From contig JAOAFL010000097.1 of assembly GCA_026416295.1 (NCBI GenBank), positions 1 to 64,000 of the forward strand: a DNA stretch of 64,000 nt. The letters run 5' to 3'. This document shows positions 28,148 to 39,037 of the stretch, in pieces; within the stretch, counting starts at the first letter, position 1; each line of letters opens with the position of its first letter. Under the pieces are notes generated by a model. That model did not search any database. It saw nothing but the letters and a program-made list of their open reading frames with translations, and was not told where the DNA came from. Origin of the DNA: Burkholderiales bacterium. GTDB taxonomy: Bacteria > Pseudomonadota > Gammaproteobacteria > Burkholderiales > SG8-39. The translations under genes and the position numbers were made by a program.

Positions 28148-29017
28148 TCACGGCGCGGCGACGATGCGGCGATAGAGCTCGAGCCGACGGAGCGGGACGA
28201 GGCCCGCCTGCGCCGCCGCCTGTACCGCGCAGTCCGGCTCGGCGAGATGGCGGCAGTCGCGGTAGCGGCAGCGCGCGGCGTGCGGCGCGAATTCCGGGAA
28301 TCCCTCGGCGATCTCGTGCGCCGAAAGGCCGGCCAGTCCGAACTCCGACAGCCCCGGCGTATCGACGATTTCGCTACGCGCATCGAGCGCGTACAGCCGC
28401 GCCGCCGTCGTCGTGTGCCGTCCGGTGCCGAGAAATCGGGAGATTTCTCCGATTCGCACCTCCGCGTCCGGCACGAGCGCGCGCACGAGGGTCGATTTGC
28501 CCATGCCCGACTCGCCGACGAGCACGCTGCGGTGACCGGAAAGCCGCGCACGCAGCGGGCCGGCGTCGCGCCTGGCCGCGATCTCGAGGACCTCGATGCC
28601 GGCGGCGCGAAACGGCGCAAGGCGCGCGCGCGCCTGCGCGAGCGTCTCGACGAGGTCGACCTTGTTGAGCACGACGAGCGCGCAGGCGCCGGCGCGGCGG
28701 GCGGCGACCAGCACGCGCGCAAGGAGTTCGTCCGAAAACGCCGGTTCGCAGGCCGCGAGCAGTACCACCTGCGAGAAATTTGCCGCGATCAGCTTGGTGC
28801 GCGCGCCGCTCGAGCGCGCGAGGACGTTGCGCCGCGGCGCGACCGAGGCGATCACGTCCGGCGCGCGCAGCTCGACGCGGTCGCCGGCCACGACCTGGAT
28901 ACGGCGGTTCGCCGTCCGCGCCGCGACCGGCGCGCCGCCGCCGTCGGGACGAACGAGCGCCGTGCGGCCGAAGCCGGCGACGACGGTCCCCCAGGCCGAT
29001 CGCTCGCTAGAGCTCAA
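28148..29017 (-). CDS. rsgA: ribosome small-subunit-dependent GTPase A
   Basis: SVLVGESGMGKSTLVRALVPDAEVRIGEISRFLGTGRHTTTAARLYAL...IVDTPGLSEFGL; zinc-binding CRYRDCRHLAEPDCAV. Confidence 0.95.
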   Translation of the reverse strand: MSSSERSAWGTVVAGFGRTALVRPDGGGAPVAARTANRRIQVVAGDRVELRAPDVIASVAPRRNVLARSSGARTKLIAANFSQVVLLAACEPAFSDELLARVLVAARRAGACALVVLNKVDLVETLAQARARLAPFRAAGIEVLEIAARRDAGPLRARLSGHRSVLVGESGMGKSTLVRALVPDAEVRIGEISRFLGTGRHTTTAARLYALDARSEIVDTPGLSEFGLAGLSAHEIAEGFPEFAPHAARCRYRDCRHLAEPDCAVQAAAQAGLVPLRRLELYRRIVAAP

Positions 29018-29336
29018 ACAGCGCGTCGCATTTCGCGGCGCAGATGAAGTCGTTCTCCGACAGGCCGCCGATCGCGTGGGTGACGTAGGTCACCCGGCAC
29101 TGGTTGTAGCCGACCTCGAGGTCGGGGTGGTGATCCTCGCGGTGCGAGATCCAGGCGAGCGCGTTCACGAACGCCATCGTCTCGTAGTGGTCGCGGAAGC
29201 GGTAGCGTTTGGCGAGGCGGCCGTCCTCGATCGCCCAGCCGTCGAGCCGGGCGAGCATCTGCTGCGCCTGCGCGCGATCGAGCGGGGGCACCCCGCCCTC
29301 GCAGGGCTTGCACCTTTTTCTTGCGAGCTCGTTCAT
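29007..29336 (-). CDS. 4a-hydroxytetrahydrobiopterin dehydratase
   Basis: YRFRDHYETMAFVNALAWISHREDHHPDLEVGYNQCRVTYVTHAIGGLSENDFICAAKCDAL. Confidence 0.93.
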   Translation of the reverse strand: MNELARKRCKPCEGGVPPLDRAQAQQMLARLDGWAIEDGRLAKRYRFRDHYETMAFVNALAWISHREDHHPDLEVGYNQCRVTYVTHAIGGLSENDFICAAKCDALFEL

Positions 29337-29352
29337 GCGGACCTCCTGCGGT

Positions 29353-30597
29353 TCAGGCCGTGCGCAGGCGCGCGATGCGCGCCGCCGCGGGCGGATGCGT
29401 ATCGTAGAACGCCGAGTGCAGCGGATCGGGCGTGAGCGTCGCCGCGTTGTCCCGGTAGAGCTTGACGAGGGCCTGCGCGAGGTCGCGCGCGCTCGATTGC
29501 GCCGCCGCGTAGGCGTCGGCCTCGTACTCGTCGCGGCGCGACAGCAGCCCGAGCAGAGGTTGCAGGAAGAACGCGAACACCGGCACGACGAGGAAAAACA
29601 GCACGAGCGCGGTGGCTGGCGTGCGCGTCTGGACGCCGAGCGCCGCGTAGAAGCCCTCGTGCGCGGCCGCCTGCGCGAGCAGCCACAGCAGCGCGAACGA
29701 GACGCCGGCGGCGAGCGCAAGGCGCTTCGGAACGTGCCGATGCCGGTAGTGGCCCAGCTCGTGCGCGAGCACCGCCTCGACCTCGGCGGGCGCAAGGCGC
29801 GCAAGCAGCGTGTCGAAGAGCACCACCCGTTTGGCGGCGCCGACGCCGGTGAAGTACGCGTTGCCGTGCGCCGAGCGCCGCGAGCCGTCCATCACGTACA
29901 CGCCGTCGGCGCGAAAGCCGCAGCGCGCAAGCAGCGCCGCGATCCGTCCGGCGAGCGCCGGATCGGCGAGCGGCGTGAAGCGGTTGAAAAGCGGCGCGAT
30001 CAGCGTCGGCCACGCCACGAGCACGAGCACGTTGAACGCCGTCCACGCGAGCCACGCCCACAGCCACCAGCGCTCGCCGGCCGCCTGCATCAGCCAGAGA
30101 ACGAGCGCGACGAGCGGCGCACCGAGCACGAGCGCGACCGCCGTCTGCTTGGCGAGGTCGACGACGAAGAGCCGCGGCGTCATGCGGTTGAACCCGAAGC
30201 GCGCCTCGATCGCGAACACCCGCCAGAGCGCGAAAGGCAGATCGAGCAAGGCAAGAAGCGCGGCCACCGAGCCGATCAGCGCAAGCCCGTGCGCGAGCCC
30301 CTCCGGCGCGAGCCACACCGCCCAGGCGCGCGCGAGCGCCTCGAGCAGCCCGCCGAACGTCAGCACGACGAGCGCGGCCGCATCGGCGAGCGCCTGCGCA
30401 GCGCCGAGCCGCGTGCGCGCGACCGCGTAGTCGGCGGCTTTCGCGTGCGCTTCGAGCGGAACGGCGTCGCGAAACGGCGGCGGCACCGCGCCGCGGTGCG
30501 CGCGCACGTGCCGCACCTGGCGGACCGCGAGCCACAGGCGAAGCGCGACGGCGGCCGCGAGCGCGCCGACGAAGAGTCCGGCGAAGGCGTTCGTCAC
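29353..30597 (-). CDS. M48 family (Ste24-like) metallopeptidase
   Basis: VEAVLAHELGHYRHRHVPKRLAL (HEXXH) with multiple TM segments; GTG start at 30597. Confidence 0.92.
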   Translation of the reverse strand: MTNAFAGLFVGALAAAVALRLWLAVRQVRHVRAHRGAVPPPFRDAVPLEAHAKAADYAVARTRLGAAQALADAAALVVLTFGGLLEALARAWAVWLAPEGLAHGLALIGSVAALLALLDLPFALWRVFAIEARFGFNRMTPRLFVVDLAKQTAVALVLGAPLVALVLWLMQAAGERWWLWAWLAWTAFNVLVLVAWPTLIAPLFNRFTPLADPALAGRIAALLARCGFRADGVYVMDGSRRSAHGNAYFTGVGAAKRVVLFDTLLARLAPAEVEAVLAHELGHYRHRHVPKRLALAAGVSFALLWLLAQAAAHEGFYAALGVQTRTPATALVLFFLVVPVFAFFLQPLLGLLSRRDEYEADAYAAAQSSARDLAQALVKLYRDNAATLTPDPLHSAFYDTHPPAAARIARLRTA

Positions 30598-30615
30598 CGC
30601 GTGAGAGAATAGACC

Positions 30616-31176
30616 ATGGCCGACGCGACGGACAACACGGGCGCCGACCGGCTGGTCTGGATCGACATGGAGATGTCGGGTCTTGCGCCCGAGCGCGACC
30701 GGATCCTCGAGATCGCGCTGCTCGTCACCGACGCGCAGCTTCGGGTGCTCGCCGAAGGGCCGGTGCTCGTCGTACACCAGCCCGAGGAGGTCCTTGCGGC
30801 GATGGACGCGTGGAACCGCAGCATGCACGCGAAGACCGGTCTCGTCGAACGCGTGCGCGCCTCGCGCCTCGACGAGGCGGCGGCGGAACAGGCCGCGCTC
30901 GCGTTCCTCGCGCAGCACGTACCGGCCGGCGTCTCACCCATGTGCGGCAACTCGGTCTGCCAGGACCGGCGGTTTCTCGCGCGCTGGATGCCGCGCCTCG
31001 AAGCGCATTTCCACTACCGCAATCTCGACGTCTCGACGCTGAAGGAGCTGGTGCGCCGCTGGGCTCCGGAAGTGTTCCGCGCGTTCAAGAAGGAGGGGCG
31101 ACACCAGGCGCTCGCCGACATCTACGAGTCGATCGAGGAACTGAAGTACTACCGCCGGACCGTGATGACGATCTAG
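30616..31176 (+). CDS. orn: oligoribonuclease
   Basis: [31 protein letters not shown]...[37 protein letters not shown]. Confidence 0.97.
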   Translation: MADATDNTGADRLVWIDMEMSGLAPERDRILEIALLVTDAQLRVLAEGPVLVVHQPEEVLAAMDAWNRSMHAKTGLVERVRASRLDEAAAEQAALAFLAQHVPAGVSPMCGNSVCQDRRFLARWMPRLEAHFHYRNLDVSTLKELVRRWAPEVFRAFKKEGRHQALADIYESIEELKYYRRTVMTI

Positions 31177-31682
31177 CGCCGGCGGTGCGCCGCTTTCCTG
31201 CGCGCCGGCGCGCGCCGGCGCTCCGGCGCCACCTCGACGACGCACTCGATCTCGACCGGAATCCCCATCGGCAGCGACGCCATGCCGACCGCCGAGCGCG
31301 CATGGCGCCCCGCCTCGCCGAACACCTCGACGAAGAGGTCGGAGCAGCCGTCGATCACCTTCGGATGGTCCTCGAACCCGGGCACCGCGTTCACCATGCC
31401 GAGCACCTTGACCACGCGGCGCACGCGGTCGAGGCTGCCGAGTTCGGCGCGCATCGCGGCAAGGAGCTCCAACCCTACCGAGCGCGCGTGGCGGTAGGCC
31501 TCTTCGACCGTGATCTCGGCGCCGACCTTGCCGCGCGGGCGCACGCCGCCCGCCTCGCGCGGTCCCTTGCCGGCGAGGAAAAGGAGGTTGCCGCTGCGCA
31601 CCGCGTTGACGTAATTCGCGACCGGCGCCGATCCGGCACCGAGTTCGATACCGAGCGCGCGCAGCCGCGCCTCGGCGCTCAT
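31173..31682 (-). CDS. RidA family protein
   Basis: [43 protein letters not shown]...[63 protein letters not shown]. Confidence 0.9.
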   Translation of the reverse strand: MSAEARLRALGIELGAGSAPVANYVNAVRSGNLLFLAGKGPREAGGVRPRGKVGAEITVEEAYRHARSVGLELLAAMRAELGSLDRVRRVVKVLGMVNAVPGFEDHPKVIDGCSDLFVEVFGEAGRHARSAVGMASLPMGIPVEIECVVEVAPERRRAPARRKAAHRRR

Positions 31683-33079
31683 GCGAGCAGCTCGGCCGGC
31701 ACCACCTTGCCGGGGTTCATCAGATTGTGCGGGTCGAGCGTGCGCTTGATCTCGGCCATGAGCGCGACCGCGTCTTCGCCGAGTTCCCGTCGCATCGAGT
31801 CGATCTTGCCCATGCCGACGCCGTGTTCGCCGGTGCAGGTGCCCTCCATCCGGAGCGCGCGCTCGACGAGCCGCCGGTTGAACTGCTTGGCGAGCTCCAG
31901 TTCCTCGGGCCTCGCCGGATCGACGAGGAACATCAGGTGGAAGTTGCCGTCGCCGATGTGACCGAGCAGCGGCACCGGCGCGATATAGTGCTTGACGTCC
32001 TCCATCGTCTCGCGCACGCACTCGGCGAGGCGCGAGATCGGCACGCACACGTCGGTCGAGATCGCGCGCGCGCCGGGCCGAAGCTGCAGGCAGGCGAAAT
32101 AGGCGTGGTGGCGCGCCTCCCAGAGCTGCGAGCGCTCCTCCGGCCGCGTCGCCCACTGAAAGTCCATGCCGCCGTTCTCCTTCGCGATCGCCTGCACGGT
32201 TTCGGCCTGCTCGACGACGCTCGCCGACGAGCCGTGAAACTCGAAGAACACGGTCGGCGCGACGCGGTAGGCCGTCTTCTTGTAGCGGTTGATCGCGGCG
32301 ATCGTGTTCTCGCAGACGATCTCCGAGCGCGCGATCGGCACCCCGGCCTGGATCGTCTGGATCACGGTATTGGTGCAGCCGTCCACGGTCGCGAACGCGC
32401 ACACCGCGGCCGACATCGCCTCCTGGACCGGATAGAGGCGCACGGTCACCTCGGTGATGATGCCGAGCGTGCCCTCGGAGCCGACGAACAGGCGCGTGAG
32501 ATCGTAGCCGGCGGCCGATTTTTTTGCGCGGCGCGCGGTCTGGATGACGCGGCCGTCGGCGAGCACCACCTTCAGCGCGAGCACGTTTTCGCGCATCGTG
32601 CCGTAGCGCACGGCGTTCGTGCCCGAGGCGCGGGTCGCCGCCATGCCGCCGAGGGTCGCGTCCGCCCCGGGGTCGACCGGGAAGAACAGGCCGGTGTGCT
32701 TGATGTGCTCGTTCAGCTGCTTGCGGGTCACCCCCGCCTCGACCACCGCATCCAGGTCGGCCTCGTGCACCGCGAGCACGCGGTTCATCTGCGAAAGGTC
32801 GATGCACACGCCGCCGCGCACCGCGAGCACGTGGCCTTCGAGCGAGGTGCCGACCCCGTAGGGGATCATCGGCACGCGGTGCCGTCGCAGGACGTTGACG
32901 ATGTCGCGCACCTCGTCGGTGGAGCGCGGAAAGACCACCGCGTCCGGCGGCGCATACGGGAAATACGACTCGTCCTTGCCGTGGTGCTCGCGCACCGCGG
33001 AGGCGGTCGAGACGCGTTCGCCGAGCAGCGCGCGAAGCTCCGCGACGACCGACGGATCGAATTCCCTTGGCTTGTTCAT
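31679..33079 (-). CDS. FAD-linked oxidase (D-lactate dehydrogenase/GlcD type)
   Basis: PYGVGTSLEGHVLAVRGGVCIDLSQMNRVLAV...GTCTGEHGVGMGKIDSMRRELG. Confidence 0.9.
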   Translation of the reverse strand: MNKPREFDPSVVAELRALLGERVSTASAVREHHGKDESYFPYAPPDAVVFPRSTDEVRDIVNVLRRHRVPMIPYGVGTSLEGHVLAVRGGVCIDLSQMNRVLAVHEADLDAVVEAGVTRKQLNEHIKHTGLFFPVDPGADATLGGMAATRASGTNAVRYGTMRENVLALKVVLADGRVIQTARRAKKSAAGYDLTRLFVGSEGTLGIITEVTVRLYPVQEAMSAAVCAFATVDGCTNTVIQTIQAGVPIARSEIVCENTIAAINRYKKTAYRVAPTVFFEFHGSSASVVEQAETVQAIAKENGGMDFQWATRPEERSQLWEARHHAYFACLQLRPGARAISTDVCVPISRLAECVRETMEDVKHYIAPVPLLGHIGDGNFHLMFLVDPARPEELELAKQFNRRLVERALRMEGTCTGEHGVGMGKIDSMRRELGEDAVALMAEIKRTLDPHNLMNPGKVVPAELLA

Positions 33080-33118
33080 CTCCGGCTCCCTCGCCGCGCG
33101 GCGACAGCCGCTCGCGCG

Positions 33119-33325
33119 CTATTTTAGGCGGATCTCGCCCTCGAACGGCACCCGTACCCCGAGTGCGGGAATTTCGAGCGTGACGCGCGCCGCGAGCGCC
33201 TCGTCGCCGCCCAGCCGCTTCGCCTCGAGCGCCTCGCGTACCGCCTGCTCGATCTCGCGCTGCGAGTTGACGCCGACCATCTTCAGGAATTTGCGGATGC
33301 TCAGATTGAAGGTCTCCGGGTCCAT
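33119..33325 (-). CDS. DUF6494 family protein
   Basis: MDPETFNLSIRKFLKMVGVNSQREIEQAVREALEAKRLGGDEALAARVTLEIPALGVRVPFEGEIRLK. Confidence 0.75.
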   Translation of the reverse strand: MDPETFNLSIRKFLKMVGVNSQREIEQAVREALEAKRLGGDEALAARVTLEIPALGVRVPFEGEIRLK

Positions 33326-34740
33326 GTGCACTCTCCCTCGAGCAGCCGGGCGGCGAGCCGCTTGCCGAGCTCGACGCCCCATTGGTCGAAACTGTCGATA
33401 TTCCAGATGACACCCTGCGTGAACACCTTGTGCTCCCAGGCCGCAAGCAGCGCCCCGAGCGTACGCGGCGTGACGCCGCGCATGCGCAGCAGACTCGAGG
33501 GGCGATTGCCGGGGCAGCGCCGGAACGGGGCGAGCGCCGCGTCCTCGGCGCCGGTGCCGAAGGCGAGCGCATCGGCCTGCGCGCGCGCGTTCGCCGAAAG
33601 CAGCGGGTCCACCGCCGGATCGATGAAATCGACCGGCACCACCTGCGTGCCCTGGTGCAGTAGCTGGTGAAACGAATGCTGGCTCGGCGGGCCTTCCGCC
33701 CCCCAGAGCACCGGCGCGGTGTCGTAATCGACCGGAACGCCGCGATGGTCGACGCGCTTGCCGTTCGATTCCATTTCGAGCTGCTGCAGGTGTGCGGGAA
33801 GAAGCTTGAGCGCGTGCGCGTACGGCAGCACCGCGTGCGTGCGGCAGCCGAGGAAATTGACGTTCCAGACCCCGATCAGCGCCATCAGCACCGGAAGGTT
33901 GCGCGCGGGCGGCGCCGAGGCGAAATGCCGGTCCATCGCGCGCGCGCCTTCGAGCAGTTCGTGGAAGCGCCGCGCACCGAGCGCGGCAAACGCCGTAAAG
34001 CCCGCCGCCGACCACAGCGAATAGCGCCCGCCGACCCACTCGGGCATCGCGAGCACCTCGGCGGCGCCGAACGCGCGCGCCGCGGCGGTGTTGTTCGTCA
34101 CCGCGTAGATATGCCGCGCGCCCCAGCGCTTTGCCGCCTCGGCGTTCGCGAGGGTCTCGACGGTCGTGAAAGTCTTCGAGACCACGACGAAGAGCGTCGT
34201 GCGCGGATCCGCGCCCTCGAGCGCGCGCGCGAGCGCCCGCGGGTCGGGACTCGCGACGAACCGCGTCTCGAACGCAGCGCCGTCGGCGAGCGCGCTCGCG
34301 ACGAGCCGCGGTCCGAGGTCCGAGCCGCCGATGCCGAGGTTGACGATGCGGCGGATGCCCGCCTCGGCGAGGCCTGCCGCAAGCGCAGCCATGCGCTCGA
34401 GCGTCGCCTGCACTTCCTCGGGCGCCTCGGCCCCGGCGCGGAGCGCCGTGTGCCAGGCGGCGCGCTTCTCGGTGAAGTTGACGCAGCGACCTTCGAGCAG
34501 CGCCGCGCGCCACGCCTCGAGGCCCCGTTCGGCGGCGAGCGCAAAGAGCAGGTCGAGCACCTCCGCGTCGAGGCGCTGGCGCGAGTAGTCGAGCGAAAGG
34601 CCGCAGGCATCGGCGACGAGACGCTCGGCGCGCGAGGGCTCGGCCGCCAGCCGCTCGGCAAGATGTACCGTGCGCCAGCGCGCGGCCTGCGCCGCGAGCT
34701 GCGCCCACGCGCGGCATTCGGTGGGCGGGGTCGTGTTCAC
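33301..34740 (-). CDS. pgi: glucose-6-phosphate isomerase
   Basis: IVNLGIGGSDLGPRLVASAL...VSKTFTTVETLANAEAAKRW...SNGKRVDHRGVPVDYDTAPVLWGAEGPPSQHSFHQLLHQGTQ...GVELGKRLAARLL; GTG start. Confidence 0.95.
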   Translation of the reverse strand: MNTTPPTECRAWAQLAAQAARWRTVHLAERLAAEPSRAERLVADACGLSLDYSRQRLDAEVLDLLFALAAERGLEAWRAALLEGRCVNFTEKRAAWHTALRAGAEAPEEVQATLERMAALAAGLAEAGIRRIVNLGIGGSDLGPRLVASALADGAAFETRFVASPDPRALARALEGADPRTTLFVVVSKTFTTVETLANAEAAKRWGARHIYAVTNNTAAARAFGAAEVLAMPEWVGGRYSLWSAAGFTAFAALGARRFHELLEGARAMDRHFASAPPARNLPVLMALIGVWNVNFLGCRTHAVLPYAHALKLLPAHLQQLEMESNGKRVDHRGVPVDYDTAPVLWGAEGPPSQHSFHQLLHQGTQVVPVDFIDPAVDPLLSANARAQADALAFGTGAEDAALAPFRRCPGNRPSSLLRMRGVTPRTLGALLAAWEHKVFTQGVIWNIDSFDQWGVELGKRLAARLLEGECTWTRRPSI

Positions 34741-36362
34741 GGTTCGATCTCGCGCCGATACAGGCGATAGCGCTCCGATTTGTCGCCCGGTCGGCCGACG
34801 TCTGCGAGTTTCGTCCAGCCCGGTCCCGGCGCGCCCGCCTCGTGCTGCGGCCGGCCCTGCACCAGGAGGTAGCGGCACTCGGCCGGGGCCGCGACCGTGC
34901 GGATGCCGGCATGGTAGCTGAGCGCGGCGCGCTGCGGCAGACCGAGGTCGCGCCCGGCGATGCATCCGGGCGCGGCCGGCAGACTCGCGCGCAGCTGCAG
35001 CGCCACGGCGCGGTAGCTCTTCTGGTAGTCGGCCCACGGCATCCACAGCATCGCGAACGTCCCCCAGAGGAGCGCGACGCCGGCGGCCCAGCGAAGGAGC
35101 GCGCGCGCGGGCGAGGGCGCCGCAAAGAGCACGAGGTAGAGCCACCCGAGCGCGAGCGCGAGCGCAAACAGCACCGGCAGCCAGTCGAACTGCGCCGCGA
35201 ATCCGGGCGCGGTCTTCGCGAAATTGCGCGCGATGCGCGGCGGCCAGCCGCTCGTCATCGCGACGTACCCCAGCCACACGAGCGCGGTGAAAAAGCCGAA
35301 CGTCATGATTCCCAGCCAGTCGAGCGCGGCTGCGGCGCCGCGGCGAAGCTGCGGCACGCCCTGCGCCGCGAGCAGCGCGAGCGGCGCAAGCAGCGCGGCG
35401 GCGTGGATGTCGCGCATCGCGCCGTGCCAGGCGATCGCCGCGAGCGCCGCCACCGCCGCCGCGAGCGGCGCGAACACGCGCGCGGTGCGCCACTCGCGCC
35501 GCAGCGCCCAGGCGGCCCACAGCGCGAGCGGCCAGGCCGGCCACGCGAACCAGCTGGCGGTGACGAGGAAGTAGCGCAGCGCCGCGCCGAAGTCGCCGCG
35601 CGCGCGTACCGCCTCGCTCCACCAGGCGGCCGCGTGCTCGGGCGCGCGCGACCAGAGCGCGAGCGCCCAGAGGCCGGCCGCGAGCGCCGGAAGCGCGAGC
35701 GCCGGAAGCAGAAACGCGCCCGCACGGCGCGTGCGCAGCTCGTCGCAGACCGCGTGCGAGGCGAGCGCCGCGGCGGCGAGCGCGAGCGGCACCACGACCC
35801 CGGCCGACAGGAACGCGACCGCGAGCGCCGCGCCGAACGCGGCGCCGGCGGCGAGCGGCCGGTGCGGCGCGCGAAAGAGGAACAGGAACGCCGCGCACGA
35901 GGCCGCGAGCGCGGCGAGCTCAGGCACCGCCTCGTGCGCGTGCACGATCAGGCCGATCGAACCGGCAAGAGCGAGCATCGCGCAGGCGCCGGCGGCGCGG
36001 GCGTCGGCGCGCGTGCGCGCGCCGACGCCGTGCCGGGCCGCGAGATAGAGGAACCAGAACGCGAGGAGCACGCACGCGCCGCTTGCGAGCCGCGCCGCGT
36101 CGTGAAACGCGAGCGGGCCGGCGAACGCCGCACCGAAGAGCGCGGCGAGCCAGTGATAGAGCGGCGGATCCTCGAGCCAGGGCTCGCCCGCGACCCGCGG
36201 CAGCAGCCAGTCGCCCGAGGCGAGCATCTCGCGCGCGATCTCGATCGCGACCACGTCGAACGCCTTCCACGGGTCGTGATGCGCGAGTCCGGGAAAGACG
36301 AACAACGCCGCGAGCGCGACGAGCACCGCGCGCGGCGGCGGAAACGCAAGGCGCCGGATCAT
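34737..36362 (-). CDS. ArnT/PMT-like membrane glycosyltransferase
   Basis: 541 aa polytopic protein; HHDPWKAFDVVAIEIAREMLASGDWLLPRVAGEPWLEDPPLYHWLAALFG. Confidence 0.85.
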   Translation of the reverse strand: MIRRLAFPPPRAVLVALAALFVFPGLAHHDPWKAFDVVAIEIAREMLASGDWLLPRVAGEPWLEDPPLYHWLAALFGAAFAGPLAFHDAARLASGACVLLAFWFLYLAARHGVGARTRADARAAGACAMLALAGSIGLIVHAHEAVPELAALAASCAAFLFLFRAPHRPLAAGAAFGAALAVAFLSAGVVVPLALAAAALASHAVCDELRTRRAGAFLLPALALPALAAGLWALALWSRAPEHAAAWWSEAVRARGDFGAALRYFLVTASWFAWPAWPLALWAAWALRREWRTARVFAPLAAAVAALAAIAWHGAMRDIHAAALLAPLALLAAQGVPQLRRGAAAALDWLGIMTFGFFTALVWLGYVAMTSGWPPRIARNFAKTAPGFAAQFDWLPVLFALALALGWLYLVLFAAPSPARALLRWAAGVALLWGTFAMLWMPWADYQKSYRAVALQLRASLPAAPGCIAGRDLGLPQRAALSYHAGIRTVAAPAECRYLLVQGRPQHEAGAPGPGWTKLADVGRPGDKSERYRLYRREIEP

Positions 36363-36385
36363 CGGCCGCTATTGTCGGCCAGGCG

Positions 36386-36414
36386 AAAAGAAAAGGGGCA
36401 GCCGGCGCTGCCCC
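36386..36414 (-). terminator. intrinsic terminator of rpmE2
   Basis: Minus strand GGGGCAGC-gccg-GCTGCCCC followed by TTTTCTTTT. Confidence 0.88.
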
Positions 36415-36438
36415 TCGTTCGCGCGCGCCGCGGCCGTC

Positions 36439-36699
36439 TCAGGCGGCCGGCTTCTTCGCGTAGCGGCGCTTGAACTTTTCCACGCGCCCGGCGGTGTCGA
36501 CGATCTTGTGCTTGCCGGTATAGAACGAGTGCGACTCCGAGGACACCTCGACCTTCACCACCGGATACTCGTTGCCGTCGGCCCACTTCATGGTCTCGCG
36601 CCCGCGGGTATCGATCGCCGAGCGCGTGAGGAACGCGTGGTTCGAGGCAGTGTCGAGAAAAATCACCGGGCGGTAGACGGGGTGGATGCCTTTTTTCAT
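36439..36699 (-). CDS. rpmE2: 50S ribosomal protein L31 type B
   Basis: [76 protein letters not shown]; no CxxC, so type B. Confidence 0.95.
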   Translation of the reverse strand: MKKGIHPVYRPVIFLDTASNHAFLTRSAIDTRGRETMKWADGNEYPVVKVEVSSESHSFYTGKHKIVDTAGRVEKFKRRYAKKPAA

Positions 36700-36726
36700 G
36701 GTCTCGGCCTGCAAAAACGGGCTGAC

Positions 36727-36755
36727 ACTATACGGGAGCGCGCCCCCGCGCGCAA
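36727..36755 (-). promoter_or_regulatory. sigma70-type promoter for rpmE2
   Basis: Minus strand TTGCGC, 17-nt spacer, TATAGT, 27 nt upstream of the ATG. Confidence 0.7.
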
Positions 36756-36765
36756 TCGGCGGCGG

Positions 36766-38025
36766 TTAGCCGCGACGCATCGATTCGAAGAACTCGGCGT
36801 TCGACTTGGTGGCGCGGATCTTGTCGATCAGGAATTCGGCCGCCTCCAGCTCGTCCATCGGATATAGGAGCTTTCGCAGGATCCAGATCTTCTGCAGCTG
36901 CTCGCGCGGCAGCAGCAGTTCCTCGCGCCGCGTGCCCGAGCGGTTGACGTTGATCGCCGGGAAAATGCGCTTTTCGTGCATGCGCCGGTCGAGGTGGATC
37001 TCGAGGTTGCCGGTGCCCTTGAACTCCTCGTAGATCACGTCGTCCATGCGGCTGCCGGTGTCGATGAGCGCGGTCGCGATGATCGTGAGCGAGCCCCCCT
37101 CCTCGATGTTCCGCGCCGCGCCGAAGAAGCGCTTCGGTTTCTGCAGCGCGTTCGCGTCCACACCGCCGGTGAGCACCTTGCCCGAGGCGGGCTGCACGGT
37201 GTTGTAGGCGCGCGCAAGGCGCGTGATCGAGTCGAGCAGGATCACCACGTCCTTCTTGTGCTCGACCAGGCGCTTCGCCTTTTCGATCACCATCTCGGCG
37301 ACCTGCACGTGGCGCGAGGCGGGCTCGTCGAAGGTCGAGGCGACCACCTCGCCGCGCACCGACCGGCTCATCTCGGTCACCTCCTCGGGCCGCTCGTCGA
37401 TCAGCAGCACGATCAGCACGATGTCCGGGTAGTTGGCCGTGAGCGCGTGCGCGATATGCTGCAGCATCACGGTCTTGCCCGCCTTCGGCGGCGAGACGAT
37501 GAGGCCCCGCTGGCCCTTGCCGATCGGCGCGATGATGTCGATGATGCGGCCGGTGATGTTCTCCTCGGCTTTGATGTCGCGCTCGAGCTTGAGCTGCTCG
37601 TCCGGGTGCAGCGGCGTCAGGTTCTCGAACAGGATCTTGTGCTTGGTCGCCTCGGGCGGCTCGCCGTTGATGCGGTCCACCTTGACGAGCGCGAAATAGC
37701 GCTCGCCGTCCTTGGGCGTGCGGATCTCGCCCTCGATCGTGTCGCCGGTGTGCAGGTTGAAGCGCCGGATCTGGGAGGGCGACACGTAGATGTCGTCGGC
37801 CGAGGCGAGGTACGAGGTGTCGGGCGAGCGCAGGAACCCGAAGCCGTCGGGCAGCACCTCGAGCGTGCCGTCGCCGTAGATCGTTTCGCCCTTCTTCGCC
37901 TGGTTCTTGAGCATGGCGAAGATCAGGTCCTGCTTGCGCATGCGATTCGCGCCCTCGACGCCGCTTTGCGCCGCGCGCTCCATCAACTCCGATACGTGCA
38001 GGCTCTTCAGTTCCGACAGGTGCAT
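36766..38025 (-). CDS. rho: transcription termination factor Rho
   Basis: [18 protein letters not shown]...[53 protein letters not shown]. Confidence 0.98.
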   Translation of the reverse strand: MHLSELKSLHVSELMERAAQSGVEGANRMRKQDLIFAMLKNQAKKGETIYGDGTLEVLPDGFGFLRSPDTSYLASADDIYVSPSQIRRFNLHTGDTIEGEIRTPKDGERYFALVKVDRINGEPPEATKHKILFENLTPLHPDEQLKLERDIKAEENITGRIIDIIAPIGKGQRGLIVSPPKAGKTVMLQHIAHALTANYPDIVLIVLLIDERPEEVTEMSRSVRGEVVASTFDEPASRHVQVAEMVIEKAKRLVEHKKDVVILLDSITRLARAYNTVQPASGKVLTGGVDANALQKPKRFFGAARNIEEGGSLTIIATALIDTGSRMDDVIYEEFKGTGNLEIHLDRRMHEKRIFPAINVNRSGTRREELLLPREQLQKIWILRKLLYPMDELEAAEFLIDKIRATKSNAEFFESMRRG

Positions 38026-38169
38026 GACTCGCTACAGGAAAAGGCCGTCAGACGCCCGGCGCGGGTGCGGTTGCGATCGGAAGACGCGCCGGAGTCCGGC
38101 GCCGGATGTGTGCTGCTTCGCCGCCGCGCCGCTCCGCGACGCAGCGATCGCGTCAAAGACTAGTCGAGT

Positions 38170-38496
38170 TCAAATGTTGCTGTCAAGAAACGCCGTGAGC
38201 TGGGACTTGGTGAGCGCGCCCACCCGCGTCGCCTCGACGTTGCCGTTTTTGAACAGCATCAGCGTCGGGATGCCGCGGATGCCGAAGCGCGCCGGAACGG
38301 TCTGATTCTCGTCGACGTTCATCTTCGCGACCTTCAGGCGGCCGTTGTATTCGCGCGCGACCTCCTCCAGAAGCGGCGCGATCGCCTTGCACGGCCCGCA
38401 CCACTCGGCCCAGTAGTCCACCAGCACCGGAATGTCGCTTTTCAGCACCTCGGGTTCGAAGGTCTCGTCGGTCACCTGAATCGTCGAACTGGCCAT
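38170..38496 (-). CDS. trxA: thioredoxin
   Basis: PVLVDYWAEWCGPCKAIAPLLEEVA. Confidence 0.98.
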   Translation of the reverse strand: MASSTIQVTDETFEPEVLKSDIPVLVDYWAEWCGPCKAIAPLLEEVAREYNGRLKVAKMNVDENQTVPARFGIRGIPTLMLFKNGNVEATRVGALTKSQLTAFLDSNI

Positions 38497-38629
38497 GATC
38501 CTCGGACTCTGCGTGTCGGGGAAAAAGCGGAACGAAGTTCGACCGATATTATGGGGGCGCGTCGCGGCAAACCCAAGCTTCGTGCTAAATTATTGATTGC
38601 AAACCCGTTCCCCGAACCGCGCCCGGTCC

Positions 38630-38953
38630 ATGGCTTACGTCGTCACGGAAAGCTGCATCAAGTGCAAGTACACCGACTGCGTGGACGTCTGCCCGGTCGA
38701 CTGCTTCCGGGAAGGCCCGAACATGCTGGTGATCGACCCCGACGAGTGCATCGACTGCACGCTGTGCGTGCCCGAGTGCCCGGTCGAGGCGATCTACGCC
38801 GAAGACGACGTGCCCGACGGCCAGCGCGAATGGATCGCGCTCAACCGCGAGCTCGCCGCGCTCTGGAAGCCGATCATCGAGCGCAAGCCGGCCCCGCCGG
38901 ACGCGGACGAGTGGGCGAAGGTGCGGGAAAAGAAACACCTCCTCGAGCGATAG
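38630..38953 (+). CDS. fdxA: 7Fe-type ferredoxin
   Basis: [62 protein letters not shown]. Confidence 0.96.
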   Translation: MAYVVTESCIKCKYTDCVDVCPVDCFREGPNMLVIDPDECIDCTLCVPECPVEAIYAEDDVPDGQREWIALNRELAALWKPIIERKPAPPDADEWAKVREKKHLLER

Positions 38954-39037
38954 CGGGACGCGCGAGGGCGCGCGCCCTGCGCGCGGGCGACCGCGACGCC
39001 TAGGGCGCGTCGCGGCGAGGCTCGCCGCCTGAGCCCG

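Noticed and set aside
38630-38953. fdxA as the dedicated electron donor of the RDase
   Set aside because: It is a common housekeeping 7Fe ferredoxin about 18 kb away with no linkage signal.
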